64,000 nt of DNA. It comes from Micromonospora tarensis. Its GTDB lineage: Bacteria; Actinomycetota; Actinomycetes; Mycobacteriales; Micromonosporaceae. Within the stretch, counting starts at the first letter, position 1. The number at the start of each line of letters is the position of its first letter. Under the pieces are notes generated by a model. That model did no database searches and was not told the DNA's origin. It saw nothing but the letters and a program-made list of their open reading frames with translations. Shown here piece after piece: positions 16,780 to 29,300 of this stretch. A program made the position numbers and the translations under genes. The stretch spans positions 1 to 64,000 of the forward strand of contig NZ_JAEVHL010000016.1 of assembly GCF_016803395.1 (NCBI RefSeq), in the 5' to 3' direction.

Positions 16780-19700
16780 ATGCTTCGTCCCGCTCTCCGT
16801 AACCGGCTCGCGGCGTTCACCGCCGCCGCCCTGACCACGAGCGTCCTGACGGTGACCCCGTCGTCACCGGCGCTGGCCGCCACCACCTTCGCCGCCAACG
16901 ACTACTGCCTCGGCCAGTGCGCCGACATCCTGCCCCCGGGGCAGAACGGCAACGCCACGCTCGTCGCCATCCTGGCGCACCAGGCGCTCGGCACCCGCCC
17001 GGCGCACTCCAGCGACCAGCTCGACGAGTACGCGAACCTGGTCTACAACTACGCCGGGCTGACCGACGAGCAGATCGCCCACTTCTACAACGACGCCTCG
17101 TTCGGCGTCCCAGCGGCACAGGTCGAGAGCACCGTCTCGCCGCGCGCGGACGTCACCATCGTGCGGGACAAGGCCACCGGCGTCCCGCACGTCACCGGCA
17201 CCACCCGCGCCGGCACCATGTTCGGCGCCGGTTACGCCGGGGCACAGGACCGGCTCTGGGTGATGGACCTGCTGCGCCACGCCGGTCGCGGCACGCTCAC
17301 CTCGTTCGCCGGTGGCGCACCGGGCAACCGGGAGCTGGAGCAGAGCATCTGGGCAAATTCGCCCTACTCCGAGGCCGACCTGCAAGCCCAGGTGGACGCG
17401 CTGCGCCTCAAGGGCACCCGGGGTCAGCAGCTCTACACCGACGTGGTCGACTACATCGCCGGCATCAACGCCTACATCGACAAGTCGATCGCTGACGACA
17501 ACTACCCGGGCGAGTACGTGCTCGCCGGCGCCGGCAAGCCGACGCACTTCACCATGACCGACCTGATCGCCACCGCCGGCGTCGTCGGCGGGCTCTTCGG
17601 CGGGGGCGGCGGCAGCGAGATCCAGTCCGCCCTGGTCCGGGTGGCCGCCCGGGCCAGGTACGGGGCCACCGAGGGCGACCGGGTGTGGACGGCGTTCCGG
17701 TCGCAGAACGATCCGGAGACCGTGCTCACACTGCACGACGGGCAGAGCTTCCCGTACGGGGCGACGCCGCCGGGCGCGACCAGCGCGGTGCTCCCCGACG
17801 CCAACTCGGTGGTCGCCGAACCCCTCGCGTACGACGCCAGTGGCGGGGCCGCCGCCCGCGCCGGTGCCAGCACCGCCACCCAGGGGCTGCTCGGTGGCCT
17901 GGCCAACCTGCGCGCGCACGGCATGTCCAACGCGGTGGTGGTCTCCGGGCGGCACACCACCACCGGCAACCCGGTGGCCGTGTTCGGCCCGCAGACCGGC
18001 TACTTCGCGCCGCAACTGCTGATGCTCCAGGAGTTGCAGGGGCCGGGCATCAGCGCGCGCGGTGCCGCGTTCGCCGGGCTCAACCTCTACGTGCTGCTCG
18101 GCCGGGGCCAGGACTACGCGTGGAGCGCGACCTCCGCCTCCCAGGACCTCACCGACACCTACGCGGTGCCGCTGTGCACCACAGACGGCAGCGCGCCGAC
18201 GCTGCGCACCAACCGCTACCTCTACCACGGACAGTGCCTCGCCATGGAGGCGTTGGAGCAGCGCAACTCCTGGTCGCCGACGCTTGCCGACTCCACCCCC
18301 GCCGGCTCGTACACGCTGCGCGCGCTGCGCACCAGGTACGGACTGGTCGCCTACCGGGGGCTGGTGAACGGGCAGCCGACAGCGTTCACCAAGCTGCGCT
18401 CCACCTACCGGCACGAGGCCGACTCGGCGATCGGCTTCCAGGCGTACAACGACCCGTCGGCGATGGGCAGCGCGGCGGCGTTCCAGGCGTCCGCCGCCAG
18501 CGTCGGGTACGCGTTCAACTGGTTCTACGTCAACTCGACCGAGGCGGCGTACTACAACTCCGGCGCGAACCCGGTCCGGTCGTCCGGCACTGACCCGAAC
18601 CTGCCGGCTAAGGCGGAACCGGCGTACGAGTGGGCCGGCTGGAACCCGGACACCAACGACGCCACCTACGCTCCGGCGTCGGGGCACCCGCAGTCGGTCA
18701 ACCAGGACTACTACGTCAGCTGGAACAACAAGCAGGCCCGGGACTTCGGGGCGGCCGACGGCAACTTCAGCTTCGGCTCCGTACACCGGGGTCAGCTCCT
18801 CGACGGCCCGGTGCGCGCCGCGATCGCCCAGCGCAAGCTCGGCCGGGCCGACGTCGTCAAGATCATGGCGGACGCGGCGGTGACCGACCTGCGCGGCCAG
18901 CAGGTCCTCGGCGACCTGCTGCGGGTGCTGGACAGTACGCCGGTCACCGACCCGGCGCTGGCCGACGCGGTGGGCAAGCTGCGGGCCTGGCAGCAGTCCG
19001 GCGCCCGGCGGGTGGAGACCGCCCCCGGCTCCAAGGTCTACCAGCACGCCGACGCCATCCGGATCTTCGACGCGTGGTGGCCGCTGCTGGCCTCGGCGGA
19101 GTTCCGCCCCGGTCTCGGGCCGGACCTCTACGCCGCGCTGGTGGACGCGATCGAGGTCAACGAGACGCCGTCGGGCGGCCAGAACGGCCGGCGCGACGGC
19201 ACCGCGAGCTGGGCCCCGCAGGGTCAGGCCCACAAGGGATCGTCGTTCCAGTACGGCTGGTGGGGCTACGTCGACAAGGACCTGCGCACCGTGCTCGGCG
19301 ACCCGGTGGCCGGCGGCCTGGGCCGGACGTACTGCGGCAACGGCAACCTCGGCGCGTGCCGACAGTCCCTACTCGACACGCTCGGCCAGGCCGCCGCGCT
19401 GCCGGCCACCACTGTCTACCCGGGCGACAAGTCCTGCTCCGCCGGCGACCAGTGGTGCGCCGACTCGATCGCCCAGTCCGGGCTCGGCGGCATCACCCAT
19501 CCGCTGATCGCCTGGCAGAACCGCCCCACCTACCAGCAGGTCGTCTCGTTCCCGGCGCGCCGGGGCGACGACGTCACCAACCTGGCCCAGGGCCGCCCGA
19601 CCAGCGCGTCGAGCACCCAGTTCCTGACCAGTCACACCCCGGACAAGGCGGTCGACGGCAGCCTGAGCAGCCGGTGGGCCAGCAGCTACAACGACAACCA

Positions 19701-19965
19701 GTGGTTCCGGGTGGACCTCGGGGCGACCCGCACGGTGAGCCGGGCGGTGCTGCGCTGGGAGTCCGCGTACGGCACCTCGTACCGGATCGAGGTCTCCGCC
19801 GACGGCAGCTCCTGGACGCCGATCTTCACCACCACGACCGGCAACGGCGGCGTCGACAACGCCACCTTCGCCCCGGTCACGGCCCGCTACGTGCGGGTGT
19901 ACGGGGTCAAGCGGGCCACCTCGTACGGGTTCTCGCTCTACGAATTCGAGCTGTACGGAAAGTGA
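16780..19965 (+). CDS. Secreted penicillin-acylase-family (S45) amidase with CBM32-like domain
   Basis: The 1061-residue precursor has a signal peptide ending near SSPALA and then the S45 layout. An alpha-type segment (VTIVRDKATGVPHVTG, GAGYAGAQDRLWVMDLLRH) is followed, after a linker, by HGMSNAVVVSGRHTTTGNP, where Ser383 would become the N-terminal nucleophile after self-cleavage. These Ntn hydrolases cut amide bonds of beta-lactams or acyl-homoserine lactones. The last 135 residues (NLAQGRPTSASSTQF to FSLYEFELYGK) form an F5/8-type C/CBM32-like carbohydrate-binding module, unusual for this family. ATG 16780 gives the best signal peptide. A hairpin follows. Substrate is not readable; quorum-signal or peptide-antibiotic cleavage are options. 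Confidence 0.88.
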   Translation: MLRPALRNRLAAFTAAALTTSVLTVTPSSPALAATTFAANDYCLGQCADILPPGQNGNATLVAILAHQALGTRPAHSSDQLDEYANLVYNYAGLTDEQIAHFYNDASFGVPAAQVESTVSPRADVTIVRDKATGVPHVTGTTRAGTMFGAGYAGAQDRLWVMDLLRHAGRGTLTSFAGGAPGNRELEQSIWANSPYSEADLQAQVDALRLKGTRGQQLYTDVVDYIAGINAYIDKSIADDNYPGEYVLAGAGKPTHFTMTDLIATAGVVGGLFGGGGGSEIQSALVRVAARARYGATEGDRVWTAFRSQNDPETVLTLHDGQSFPYGATPPGATSAVLPDANSVVAEPLAYDASGGAAARAGASTATQGLLGGLANLRAHGMSNAVVVSGRHTTTGNPVAVFGPQTGYFAPQLLMLQELQGPGISARGAAFAGLNLYVLLGRGQDYAWSATSASQDLTDTYAVPLCTTDGSAPTLRTNRYLYHGQCLAMEALEQRNSWSPTLADSTPAGSYTLRALRTRYGLVAYRGLVNGQPTAFTKLRSTYRHEADSAIGFQAYNDPSAMGSAAAFQASAASVGYAFNWFYVNSTEAAYYNSGANPVRSSGTDPNLPAKAEPAYEWAGWNPDTNDATYAPASGHPQSVNQDYYVSWNNKQARDFGAADGNFSFGSVHRGQLLDGPVRAAIAQRKLGRADVVKIMADAAVTDLRGQQVLGDLLRVLDSTPVTDPALADAVGKLRAWQQSGARRVETAPGSKVYQHADAIRIFDAWWPLLASAEFRPGLGPDLYAALVDAIEVNETPSGGQNGRRDGTASWAPQGQAHKGSSFQYGWWGYVDKDLRTVLGDPVAGGLGRTYCGNGNLGACRQSLLDTLGQAAALPATTVYPGDKSCSAGDQWCADSIAQSGLGGITHPLIAWQNRPTYQQVVSFPARRGDDVTNLAQGRPTSASSTQFLTSHTPDKAVDGSLSSRWASSYNDNQWFRVDLGATRTVSRAVLRWESAYGTSYRIEVSADGSSWTPIFTTTTGNGGVDNATFAPVTARYVRVYGVKRATSYGFSLYEFELYGK

Positions 19966-19967
19966 CC

Positions 19968-20013
19968 TCGCCCGGAGGGGTCGGCGGAAACACTCGTCGA
20001 CCCCTCCGGGGCG
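19968..20013. terminator. Hairpin after the acylase gene
   Basis: CGCCCGGAGGGGTCG pairs with CGACCCCTCCGGGGCG (one bulged base) across a 14-base loop, just after the acylase stop codon. Confidence 0.7.
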
Positions 20014-20136
20014 TGCGCAGCGCCCGGGCCGTCAGGCGGGTCCGAAGCGCCAAGGACGCCACGTGCTCCGCCGCGGGCACGCCACCGTCGCCGCCAACTA
20101 CTTGCGCCCGAACAGCGAAAAGAGAGATCATCACGC

Positions 20137-23090
20137 ATGCTCGACCCCTCGCCCGAGGACGACGGGACTTCACCGACTGTTTCCTCGCCGGACTTCGTGG
20201 GCCGTGATCGGGAGCTGGCGGCGCTGCGGGGCGCCTTGGCCCGGCCACCGGCGATCGTGCTGGTGGAGGGCGAGGCGGGGATCGGGAAGAGCCGACTGCT
20301 GCGAGAGTGGTTGGCGGCGCCTGACCAGCGCACCGCCCTGGTGTCGGTGTGCCCACCGCTTCGCGAGTCGCTGACCCTGGGGCCGATCGTCGACGCGTTC
20401 CGTGGGATCGACCGCCCGGTGTCGCGACTGCGGCTCACCGAGCTCACGGGTGCGTTACGGCCCCTGTTCCCTGAATGGTCCTCGGACCTGCCGCCCGCAC
20501 TGCCACAGTTGGACGACGCGAAGGCGGCACGGCATCGCCTGTTCCGCGCCCTGGACGAGCTGCTGCGGGCCCTGCGTGTCGACGTTCTCGTGCTCGAGGA
20601 CGCTCACTGGGCCGACGAGGTGACCCTGGAGTTCCTGCTGTTCGTCACCTCCCGGCAACAGACCGGCGGGCCAAGCCTGGTGATCTCCTATCGGCCGGAG
20701 GAGGTGGACGACGGGTCGCTGTTGCTGCGGCTGACGTCCCGGTTGCCCGCCGGTGTGACCCAGCTGAGGATCGCCCTGGCGCCGATGCGACCCGACGACA
20801 CGGCAGCACTGGTCTCCTCGATGCTGGACGGCAACCCGATATCGCAGGAGTTCACGACGTTCATGCACGAACGGACCGGCGGTGTTCCGCTGGCCCTGGA
20901 GGAGTCGGTTCGCCTCATGTGCGACCGTGCCGACCTGGTCTTCCGCGACGGGCAGTGGGTCCGGCTGAAGCTACGCGAGCTACGGGTGCCGCCAACGGTG
21001 CGGGACTCCACCCGGGAGCGGGTGGGCCGTCTGTCGCCGACGGCACAGCAGGTGCTGCGCGCCGCGGCCACGTTGGCCGAGCGGTCATCGGTGGCCACCA
21101 TCGCGATGACCGCCGGCCTGTCGCCAGCCGCGTGCCGAAGCGCTGTCGCGGAGGCCGCCGCCGCCGGTGTCCTGGACGCGGACGACCGCGGCCAGTGGCG
21201 GTTCCGGCACGTGCTGGCCGCCACGGCTGTCTACGAAGCGATCCCGTTGACCGACCGCAGACACGTCCACCTGCTGGCCGGCCGGGCCCTGGAGCACATC
21301 CACCCGCCGCCGGTGGCCCGCCTTGCCCACCACTTCCGGGCGGCGGGCGAGACGCGGTCCTGGGCGCGGTACGCCGAGCACGGCGCCGAGCTGGCCATCG
21401 CCTCGGGTGACCACACCAAGGCGGTCGATCTACTCGTCGATCTGTTGTCGTGGGCCGTGCTGCCGCCGGTGGACCGGGCACGGGTCGCGCGCATCGCCGG
21501 AGTCGCCGCACTGGGCCGTCGTGAACCGGTCGACGAGGTCTACCACCGGGTGATCCGTACCCTCCGGTCGGTGCTGGAGACTCCCGGTCTCTCCGCCCGC
21601 CAGCAGGCCGAGATCCGCAACCCGCTGGGCCGGCTCCTGATCACCGGGGGCGAGGCGCAGGCCGCGCTCAGCGAGCTGGAGCAGGCGGTGGCCGCCTCGA
21701 CCACGATCCGGTCGAGGCCGCCCGGGCGATGACCTACCTCGGCTGGGCCTACGCGGGGCCGTGGCCGGCGTCGACCCACCGGCGTTGGCTGGATCGCGCC
21801 GCTGAACTCACCGTCGAATTCGACTCCTCCGCGGAGCGGCTGAACCTGGCCGGCAACCGAGCCGCGGCGCTGCTCATGCTCGGCGAAGAGGAGGCCTGGG
21901 ACGTCGTCGCCGGCCTGCCCGTCGACGGGGCGACCTCGGCGGAGCGTCTCGACGTGGCCCGCATCCACGCGAACGTCGGGACCGGCGCGCTGATCTGGGG
22001 CCGGTACGCCGACGCGGACAAACACCTCGCCGTGGCCATGCACCTCGCCGAAACCGAGCAGGCATCCCGGTTGCGGCACAACGTCCGACTCGAACAGGCC
22101 AACCTGTTGTGGCTCACCGGCCGGTGGGACGGTCTCGCGGAACAGAGCGCCGCCCTCGCCGACGCTGACCGGGACCGGCCGGCGCACTACCTCGGCAGCA
22201 TCCGGCTCGCGGCCCGGCTGGCAGCCGCAGCCGGACGGCGGCGGGCCGCGGAGGAGCAGTTCCGCCTGGTCCTTGCGGAGTCCGCCCGTCTCGGCGCAGC
22301 CGACGACACCATGGAGGCCGCCGCCGCGCTCGCCAAACTCTGGCTGACGGACGGAAACAGCGGCCGGGCGCTACAGATCACCAACGAGCCGATGGACACC
22401 GTCCGGAGAAAGGGCATCTGGATCTGGGCGACGGACCTCGTCCCCGCCCGGATCGAGGCGCACCTCGCCGCCGGCGACCTGAAGGCCGCGACACGCCTGG
22501 GCGACCAGTTCGCCAGAGGACTGCGTGGCCGTACCGCGCCCGCGCCCCGCGCCGCGCTCGCCGGGTGTCGTGCCCTGCTGCTCGCCGCGGCTGGAGACCA
22601 CGCCCGCGCGGCGACGGCACACGATCGGGCGGCGCGCGCCTGGAGCGCGCTGCCACGCCCCTACGACGCCGCGCTCGCCCGCGAGCGTCAAGCCGAGGCG
22701 CTCATCGCGCAGGGCCAGCTCGAACCCGGCCGGGCGCTGCTGGCCGCACAGTACGAGCAACTGTTCAGGCTCGGCGCCCGTGGCGACGCGGACCGTGTCG
22801 CACAGCGGCTTCGCGAACACGGCGTCGAGGTTCCGCGACTGTGGCGCGGCGGCCGACGGGGGTACGGCGACCAGCTCTCGCCTCGCGAGCTGGACGTGGT
22901 CCAACTGGTTGTCGCCGGGAAGACCAACCGGGAGATCAGCCGGATTCTGGCCAAGTCTCCGGCCACAGTGGATCAGCAGCTGCGCGCGGCGATGCGCAAG
23001 TTGAAGGTGACCTCCCGGACCGCGCTCGCGGTCAAGGCGGTGGAGGCCGGGGTGTTCGCGGAAGAGGACTCCCTCGATGACCCGTCGTGA
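20137..23090 (+). pseudogene. LAL-type LuxR regulator, interrupted by a frame break
   Basis: The first frame (20137-21732) carries an AAA/STAND module with Walker A EGEAGIGKSRLL and Walker B VLVLEDAHWAD. The second (21729-23090) carries TPR-like repeats and the C-terminal LuxR helix-turn-helix (LSPRELDVVQLVVAGKTNRE, then VKAVEAG). At 21693-21696 the expected residues VAA-LDHDPVEAARAM are split: one base is missing in GCCGCCTCGACC, and the message runs to a stop that happens to overlap ATG 21729. Joined, the protein is about 984 residues, normal for this class of large ATP-binding regulators. It may be an indel error and the gene intact. Possible targets are the secreted enzymes on either side. 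Confidence 0.85.
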
Positions 23091-23336
23091 AAATTGACGT
23101 ATCCGCTGGATAGCTAAGGCCGCTCAACCCGCCGAGCATGGCTGCATGATCCATAGCCGTAGGGCGATGCATGCCTGAGCGACCTGTCGCGCGTGACGAC
23201 GCCGCCATCGAGCACCAGCCACCCTCCGAGCCGCTCCGCGAGCCGCGCGTCAGCGCCCCCGACGCCCCGGAGGCCGACGGTGCCGACGACCACCCGAACC
23301 ACGACCCCTATCAACCCCTGTAGGGCAAGGACCCAG

Positions 23337-26300
23337 ATGAGACTCAAAACCCTCGCGGCCTCGCTGGCCGCTGTGGTCGGCCTGAGCATGCTTCAGCCAT
23401 CGCCGGCGTCCGCCGCTGAGCCGGATCCCGGCACGGCCGCCAAGAAGATCACGTCGAGCCTGAAGGATCGCTTCCGCGCCCAGCCGGCTTCCGACTTCTG
23501 GATCTCGTTCGAGACCAGCGCCGACCTCGGGCCGGCGAAGAAGATCGCCGATTGGACCGCTCGTGGTCAGTTCGTCTACGACGCGCTGACCGCGGCGGCG
23601 AAGGACTCCCTGGCCTCCGTCTCCGCCGAACTCGACAGGGCAGGCGTCAAGTACACCTCGTACCCGATCGCCAACGCCGTGCTCGTCAAGGGCGGCACCG
23701 AAAAGCTCGCCCTCGACGTGGCGTCGCGGGCGCAGGTCGCCGAGCTCCACGCGACGCCGCAGGTCGCGCTGGTCGAGCCGGTGGACCAGAAGGTCCCGAC
23801 CGACCGGGCCACCCGCTCCGCCGCCCCGAAGGCCACCGCCGAGGCGGGCACCGTCGCGTGGGGTCTGGACGCCATCCACGCCCCCGAGGCGTGGGCCATG
23901 GGCGCCACCGGCGCGGGCATCACCGTGTCCAACCTCGACTCGGGCGTCCAGTTCGACCACCCGGCCCTGACGCACCAGTACCGCGGCACGAAGCCCGACG
24001 GCACCATCGACCACAACTACAACTGGATGGCCACCCGGGGCGCGTGCACGGGCGCACCGTGCGACGACAACGGACACGGCACGCACACCATGGGCACCAT
24101 GGTCGGCGACGACGGCACCAACCACGTCGGCGTCGCCCCGGACGCCCAGTGGATCGCGACGAACGGCTGCTGCGACAGCAACGGCGTCGAGTCACTGCTG
24201 CGGTCCGGGTGGTGGCTGCTCGCCCCGACCGACGTCCAGGGCAACAACCCCGACCCGTCCAAGCGCCCCCACGTCGTCAACAACTCGTGGGGCCAGACCG
24301 TCGAGCACAACTTCGACGACTTCTTCCGGGCCATCGACGAGGCCTGGAGCGCGGCGGGCATCTTCAGCGTCTGGTCGTCGGGCAACACCACGCCGTACGC
24401 GGCCTGCGACACCGTCTCCTCGCCCGGCTCCGCCGAGAGTGCCTACTCCGTCGGCGCCTACGCGTCGGACGGCACGCTCGCGTTGTTCTCCCGCAAGGGT
24501 GAGGGTGAGGGCGGCCGGATCAAGCCCGAGATCTCCGCGCCGGGCGACGCCGTCCTCTCCTCCTACCCGGGTAACAGCTACGTCGAGATGTCCGGCACCT
24601 CGATGGCGTCACCCCACGTCGCCGGTGCCGTCGCGGCGCTGTGGAGCTACGACCCCACCCTCATCGGCCAGGTCGAGGAGACCCGCCGGCTGCTCGGCGA
24701 GTCGGCGGTCGACGTCGACGACACCGAGTGCGGCGGCACCGCCGAGATCAACAACAAGTACGGCGAGGGCCGGCTCGACCTCGTTCGCCTGCTCGAACTC
24801 GCGCCCCGCAAGGGTGGCACCCTCACCGGTGTCGTCACCGCCGACGGCGCTCCGGTCTCCGCCGCCGAGGTGACGATCAGCGGGCCGTTCAGTCGGTCGA
24901 TCGGAACCGACAAGGACGGCCGGTTCACGACGAACCTCCCGGTCGGCGACTACCAGCTCAGCACGAAGGTCTTCGGCTACCTGACCGCGACCGCCAACGT
25001 CTCGGTGTCGCTCGGCCAGGAGACCTCCGTCAAGCTGCCGCTCACGGCCGCCGCGAGGCATGACATCAGCGGCAGGGTGGTGGACGACAAGAAGCGGCCC
25101 GTCCCGAACGCCGACGTCTCCGTTGCGGACACGCCGCTGAAGCCGGTGCGCACGGATGCCAACGGCGCGTTCACCATCACCGCTGTTCCCGAGGGCGGGT
25201 ACCAGCTGAGGGTCAAGCCCAACGCCTGCTTCTCGCCGACGACCGTCCCGCTGACCGTCGGCGGGCAGAACGAGTCGGCCGAGATCCCGGTCGGGCTCGT
25301 CGTCGACAAGGGCGGTTACAGCTGCGCCGTCGCCGACGGCGATTACCTGCGCGGCACCGACCCGGTGGCGTTCACCAGCGGCGTGTGGGCGACGGTGAAG
25401 CTGCCGTTCCCGATCGCGCTCTACAACGGCAGCCACGACACCCTCGGCGTCAGCCTGCGCGGGGTGATCTCCCCGGACACCGGCACCGGACCCGGCGCCG
25501 GCGGTGCGGGCGTCTTCCCGTTCTACGCCCAAACCCCTGTCGAGTTCGCCCCCGGCGGGGGAGTCTTCACGGCAGCCACCACTGTCAACGGCGAGGACGC
25601 GTTCGTCGTCGAGTTCCGCGACGCCAAGCTCTGGGCCTATCCGGACCGGACGGAGTACACGGAGCCGGTCAGCTACTCGGCCACCCTCACCCGGTCCGGC
25701 ACCGTGATCTTCGGGTACGGCGACGGCATCGGCACGGACGACCCGGTGACCGCCGGCGCGCACGCCATCACCGGCATCCAGGGCTGGGCCGGCGTCGACG
25801 GCATCCGGTTCTCCGACAGCGCCCCGGTGCTGCGAGACGGGATGATCGTCACCTACGACATGCCTGACTTCGGGTACCTCGACGCGACAGTCGTCGATGA
25901 GAACGACGGGCTGCCGGTGGCCGGGGCCAAGGTCTCGTTCACGAACAAGTCCGGGCTGGTCGAGGCCGTCACGACCAACGGGACGGGCGTGGTGCATCGC
26001 CAGCTCCCGGTCGGCGACTACACCATGACTGTCGACGCGCCGAACTACCGCACCGCGGCGTACCCCTTCGCGCTCGACAAGCTCTACGCGAGCGCCAAGA
26101 TCGACGCGCGGCTGACCACTGGTGTCGCCGGCCTGAAGGCCGACGGCCTCGACGCCGTGTTGGGCACCGACCAGAACGGTGTGGGCTCGCTGACGCTCAC
26201 CAACAACGGATCCGCGCCACTCACCTACAACCTGGGTGAGGCCGCGCGCCACCCCGAGCTGGACGCCGCCGGCGCCACCGGGCGGACCGGCAGGGGCGCG

Positions 26301-29300
26301 GCCAGCACGATCGACCTCACCGCGTGGAAGGCCGGTGCGAGCGGCATGAAGCCGTCGACCGTCGACGGCAAGGCGGCAACCGCGCCCGCCGCGGAGGCAC
26401 AGGCGGCCGGCAGGGTTGGCGCGACCTCCGGCGGTGACGTCCTCACCCGGATCGCCATCCCGGGCACGATCGCGGAGAAGGAACCCTCCGGCATCGGGTA
26501 CGACGGCGACGTCTGGGTCCACGACTACAACAAGCGGACCAACACCGCCTACACGGTGACGGGCAAGCCGACCGGGAAGGTCTTCGACGCGTCGTGGAAC
26601 CCCGGGTACCGGGCGTTCGACATGGCGCTCGACACCAGGACCGGTGACATGTGCCAGATGGAGGACAGCCCGGCCAGCTTCATCCACTGCTTCAACCGGC
26701 AGACCGGGAAGGAGACCCGGCAGATCAAGGGTGACTGGTCCACGCTGCAACTGACCGGACTCGCCTACAACCCGACCCAGGATGTGTTCTACGTCGGCGG
26801 CCGGGCGAACGGCATGATCGGCACCGTCGCCGGGACGTCGCACGACAACGCGGGTGCGTTGCTGTCCTTCTGCGCGCCACCGCTGCCCGAGGTGATGGGG
26901 CTGGCCTACAACCAGGCGTCCGACACCATCTGGTACACCGACCTCACCTCGAACCGGCCCACCCGCCTGCTCCAGGTCGACCCTGACGACTGCTCGCTGG
27001 TGAACGCGTGGTGGTTCCCCGGCCAGAAGGCCGGCCAGGGCGGCGGCCTCGAGACCGACTCGACCGGCGCGCTGTGGGCGGCGGACCAGGTCGCCGACGA
27101 CGTCGTGCTTGTCGACGTCGAGGACGACCTGCTCGCCGACCTGCCCTGGCTGTCGCTCTCCTCGACCGGCGGCACCCTCGCCCCGGGTCAGTCGACGACC
27201 GTCAAGGTCTCGATCTCCACGAAGGGCAGCAAGCCGGGCGTCCTCGGCGCGAACATCGTGCTGCGGTCCGACTCCGGACGCCAGTCCAAGACCTACGTCC
27301 CGGTGACCCTCACGACCACGAAGTACCAGGTCGGCGTCAACGCCGGCGGCCCGTCGTTCACCGACGGCTCCGGCTACACCTGGTCCGCCGACCAGGCCGC
27401 CGGCAAGACGGCGTGGGGTTACCAGGGGGAGACGAAGATCACCTCCACGAAGGCCGGGATCGACGGCACGACTGAGGACGCCCTGTTCCAGTCCCAGCGC
27501 ACCACGGCGGAGAAATCGCTGTTCTACCGCTTTCCCGACGCGCCCAAGGGCAGCTACGCGATCGACTTCGGGTTCGCCGAGATTGAGAAGGTGGCCAGGG
27601 GTAAGCGGGTGTTCGACGTCCTCGTGGACGGGTCGCTGACGGAGTACGCGTACGACCCGGCCGCGGCCGTGGGGCCGAACGCCGCCGACTGGCGCACCGC
27701 CGTCGTGCAGCACGAGGGCGGTCCGCTGACCGTGGAGCTGCGCGGCTCGAAGGGCCTGAAGGCCCCGACCATTGCCGCGCTGCGGGTGACGCTCGACCCG
27801 CGCGCGGACGCGGCGGAGCCGGATCCCCAGCCCGAGCAGCCGGAGCCGGGCACCGTACCGGTGGCCCCCGCCGGCCGCTCGTACTCGATGACTGTGACCG
27901 ACGGGCTCTACCGCCAGGGCGCGGAGGAGTCCGGGTGGCACGGCGATGACGTCTGCGGCGTGCTGTGGTTCGACTCCAGCTTCGTGTTCCCGTTCTACGA
28001 CACGACCTGGGATGGGGTGTGCGTGACGACGAACGGCACGCTGGCCTTCGACCGCGCCAGCACGCTGGGGAACAACACGGCACTGCCGTCGCCCGGTCCG
28101 ATCGACGCGATCTATCCGCTCTGGGACGACCTCATCGTCGACGACGAGGCCGGCATCTACTTCGGCAAAACCGAGGTGGACGGGCTGGCCGCTGAGGTCA
28201 TCGAATGGCGCAACGCCACCTTCTACGACGACCGGACGGCCCGGGTGAGCTTCTCGGTCACCCTGATCGCGGACGGACGGATCCAGATCGGGTACGGCGA
28301 CGGCGTCGGCGGCGACAACCCCCTCACCCGAGGGTCGTCGGCGACGGTCGGCGTGGAGAGCCTGACGCGCAACCCCGCGAGCCAGCACTCCTTCAACCAG
28401 CCGATCCTGAAGGCTGGCCTGGGGCTGGAGTACACCCTTCCGGCTGCGGGCACGATCGAGGGCACGGTCACCGACGCGAACGACCGCAAGCCGATCGAGG
28501 GCGCGATCGTCACGCTCAAGGGGCCGGCCGGTGAGCGGGTCATCACGACCGACGCGAAGGGCCGGTGGAAGGCCCAGGCGCTGGTCGGCGGGAACACCGT
28601 GCAGGTCGACGCGCCGAACTACGTCACCGCCAGCCACCCCGTGACCATCGTCAGGAAGGATCAGGCCGAGACGGTCGACACGGCGTTGACCACGGGCGTC
28701 GCCACCGTCACCGGAGCTGACCTCGACTGGCTCCTCGACAAGGGCCAGAAGGCGACAGCCGACGTGACAGTCACCAACACCGGCTCCGCCCCGCTGGAGG
28801 TGCGGATCAGCGAGCAGAAACGCACCAGCGACGGCGGGCACGAGGCCGCCGACCTTCCGTGGCTGACCCTCACCGGCGCGGCGGCGACCGGCACGGTGAC
28901 GCTCGCGGCCGGCACGTCCACCACGGTCACGGCGACGGCCGACAACGCCGGCGTCGAGCCCGGCGTGCTCGTCGGCGACGTCCTTGTGGCGTCGAACGCC
29001 GGCAAGGGCGAAGCCCAGCTCAAGTCGGTCCGCCTGGCGACCTCGGCGTACTGGAAGGGGGTCGACGTGGGCGGGTCCGGGCACGTCGGTGTCGACGGCT
29101 TCGTCTGGTCGCCCGACCAGCAGCTCGGCTCGCTGCCGTGGGGTCACGTCGGCGGCAGGGCGCGGGCCACCACTGCCGACATCGCCGGCACCGCTGACGA
29201 CGCGCTGTTCCGCACCCAGCGGACCGGCGAGACGTTCAGCTACGTGTTCAGGAACGCGCCCGCCGGGAAATACCGGATCGCCCTCGACTTCGCGGAGATC

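Noticed and set aside
16864..19233. 789-codon minus-strand frame
   Set aside because: Shadow of the acylase gene; low-complexity composition and no start signal.
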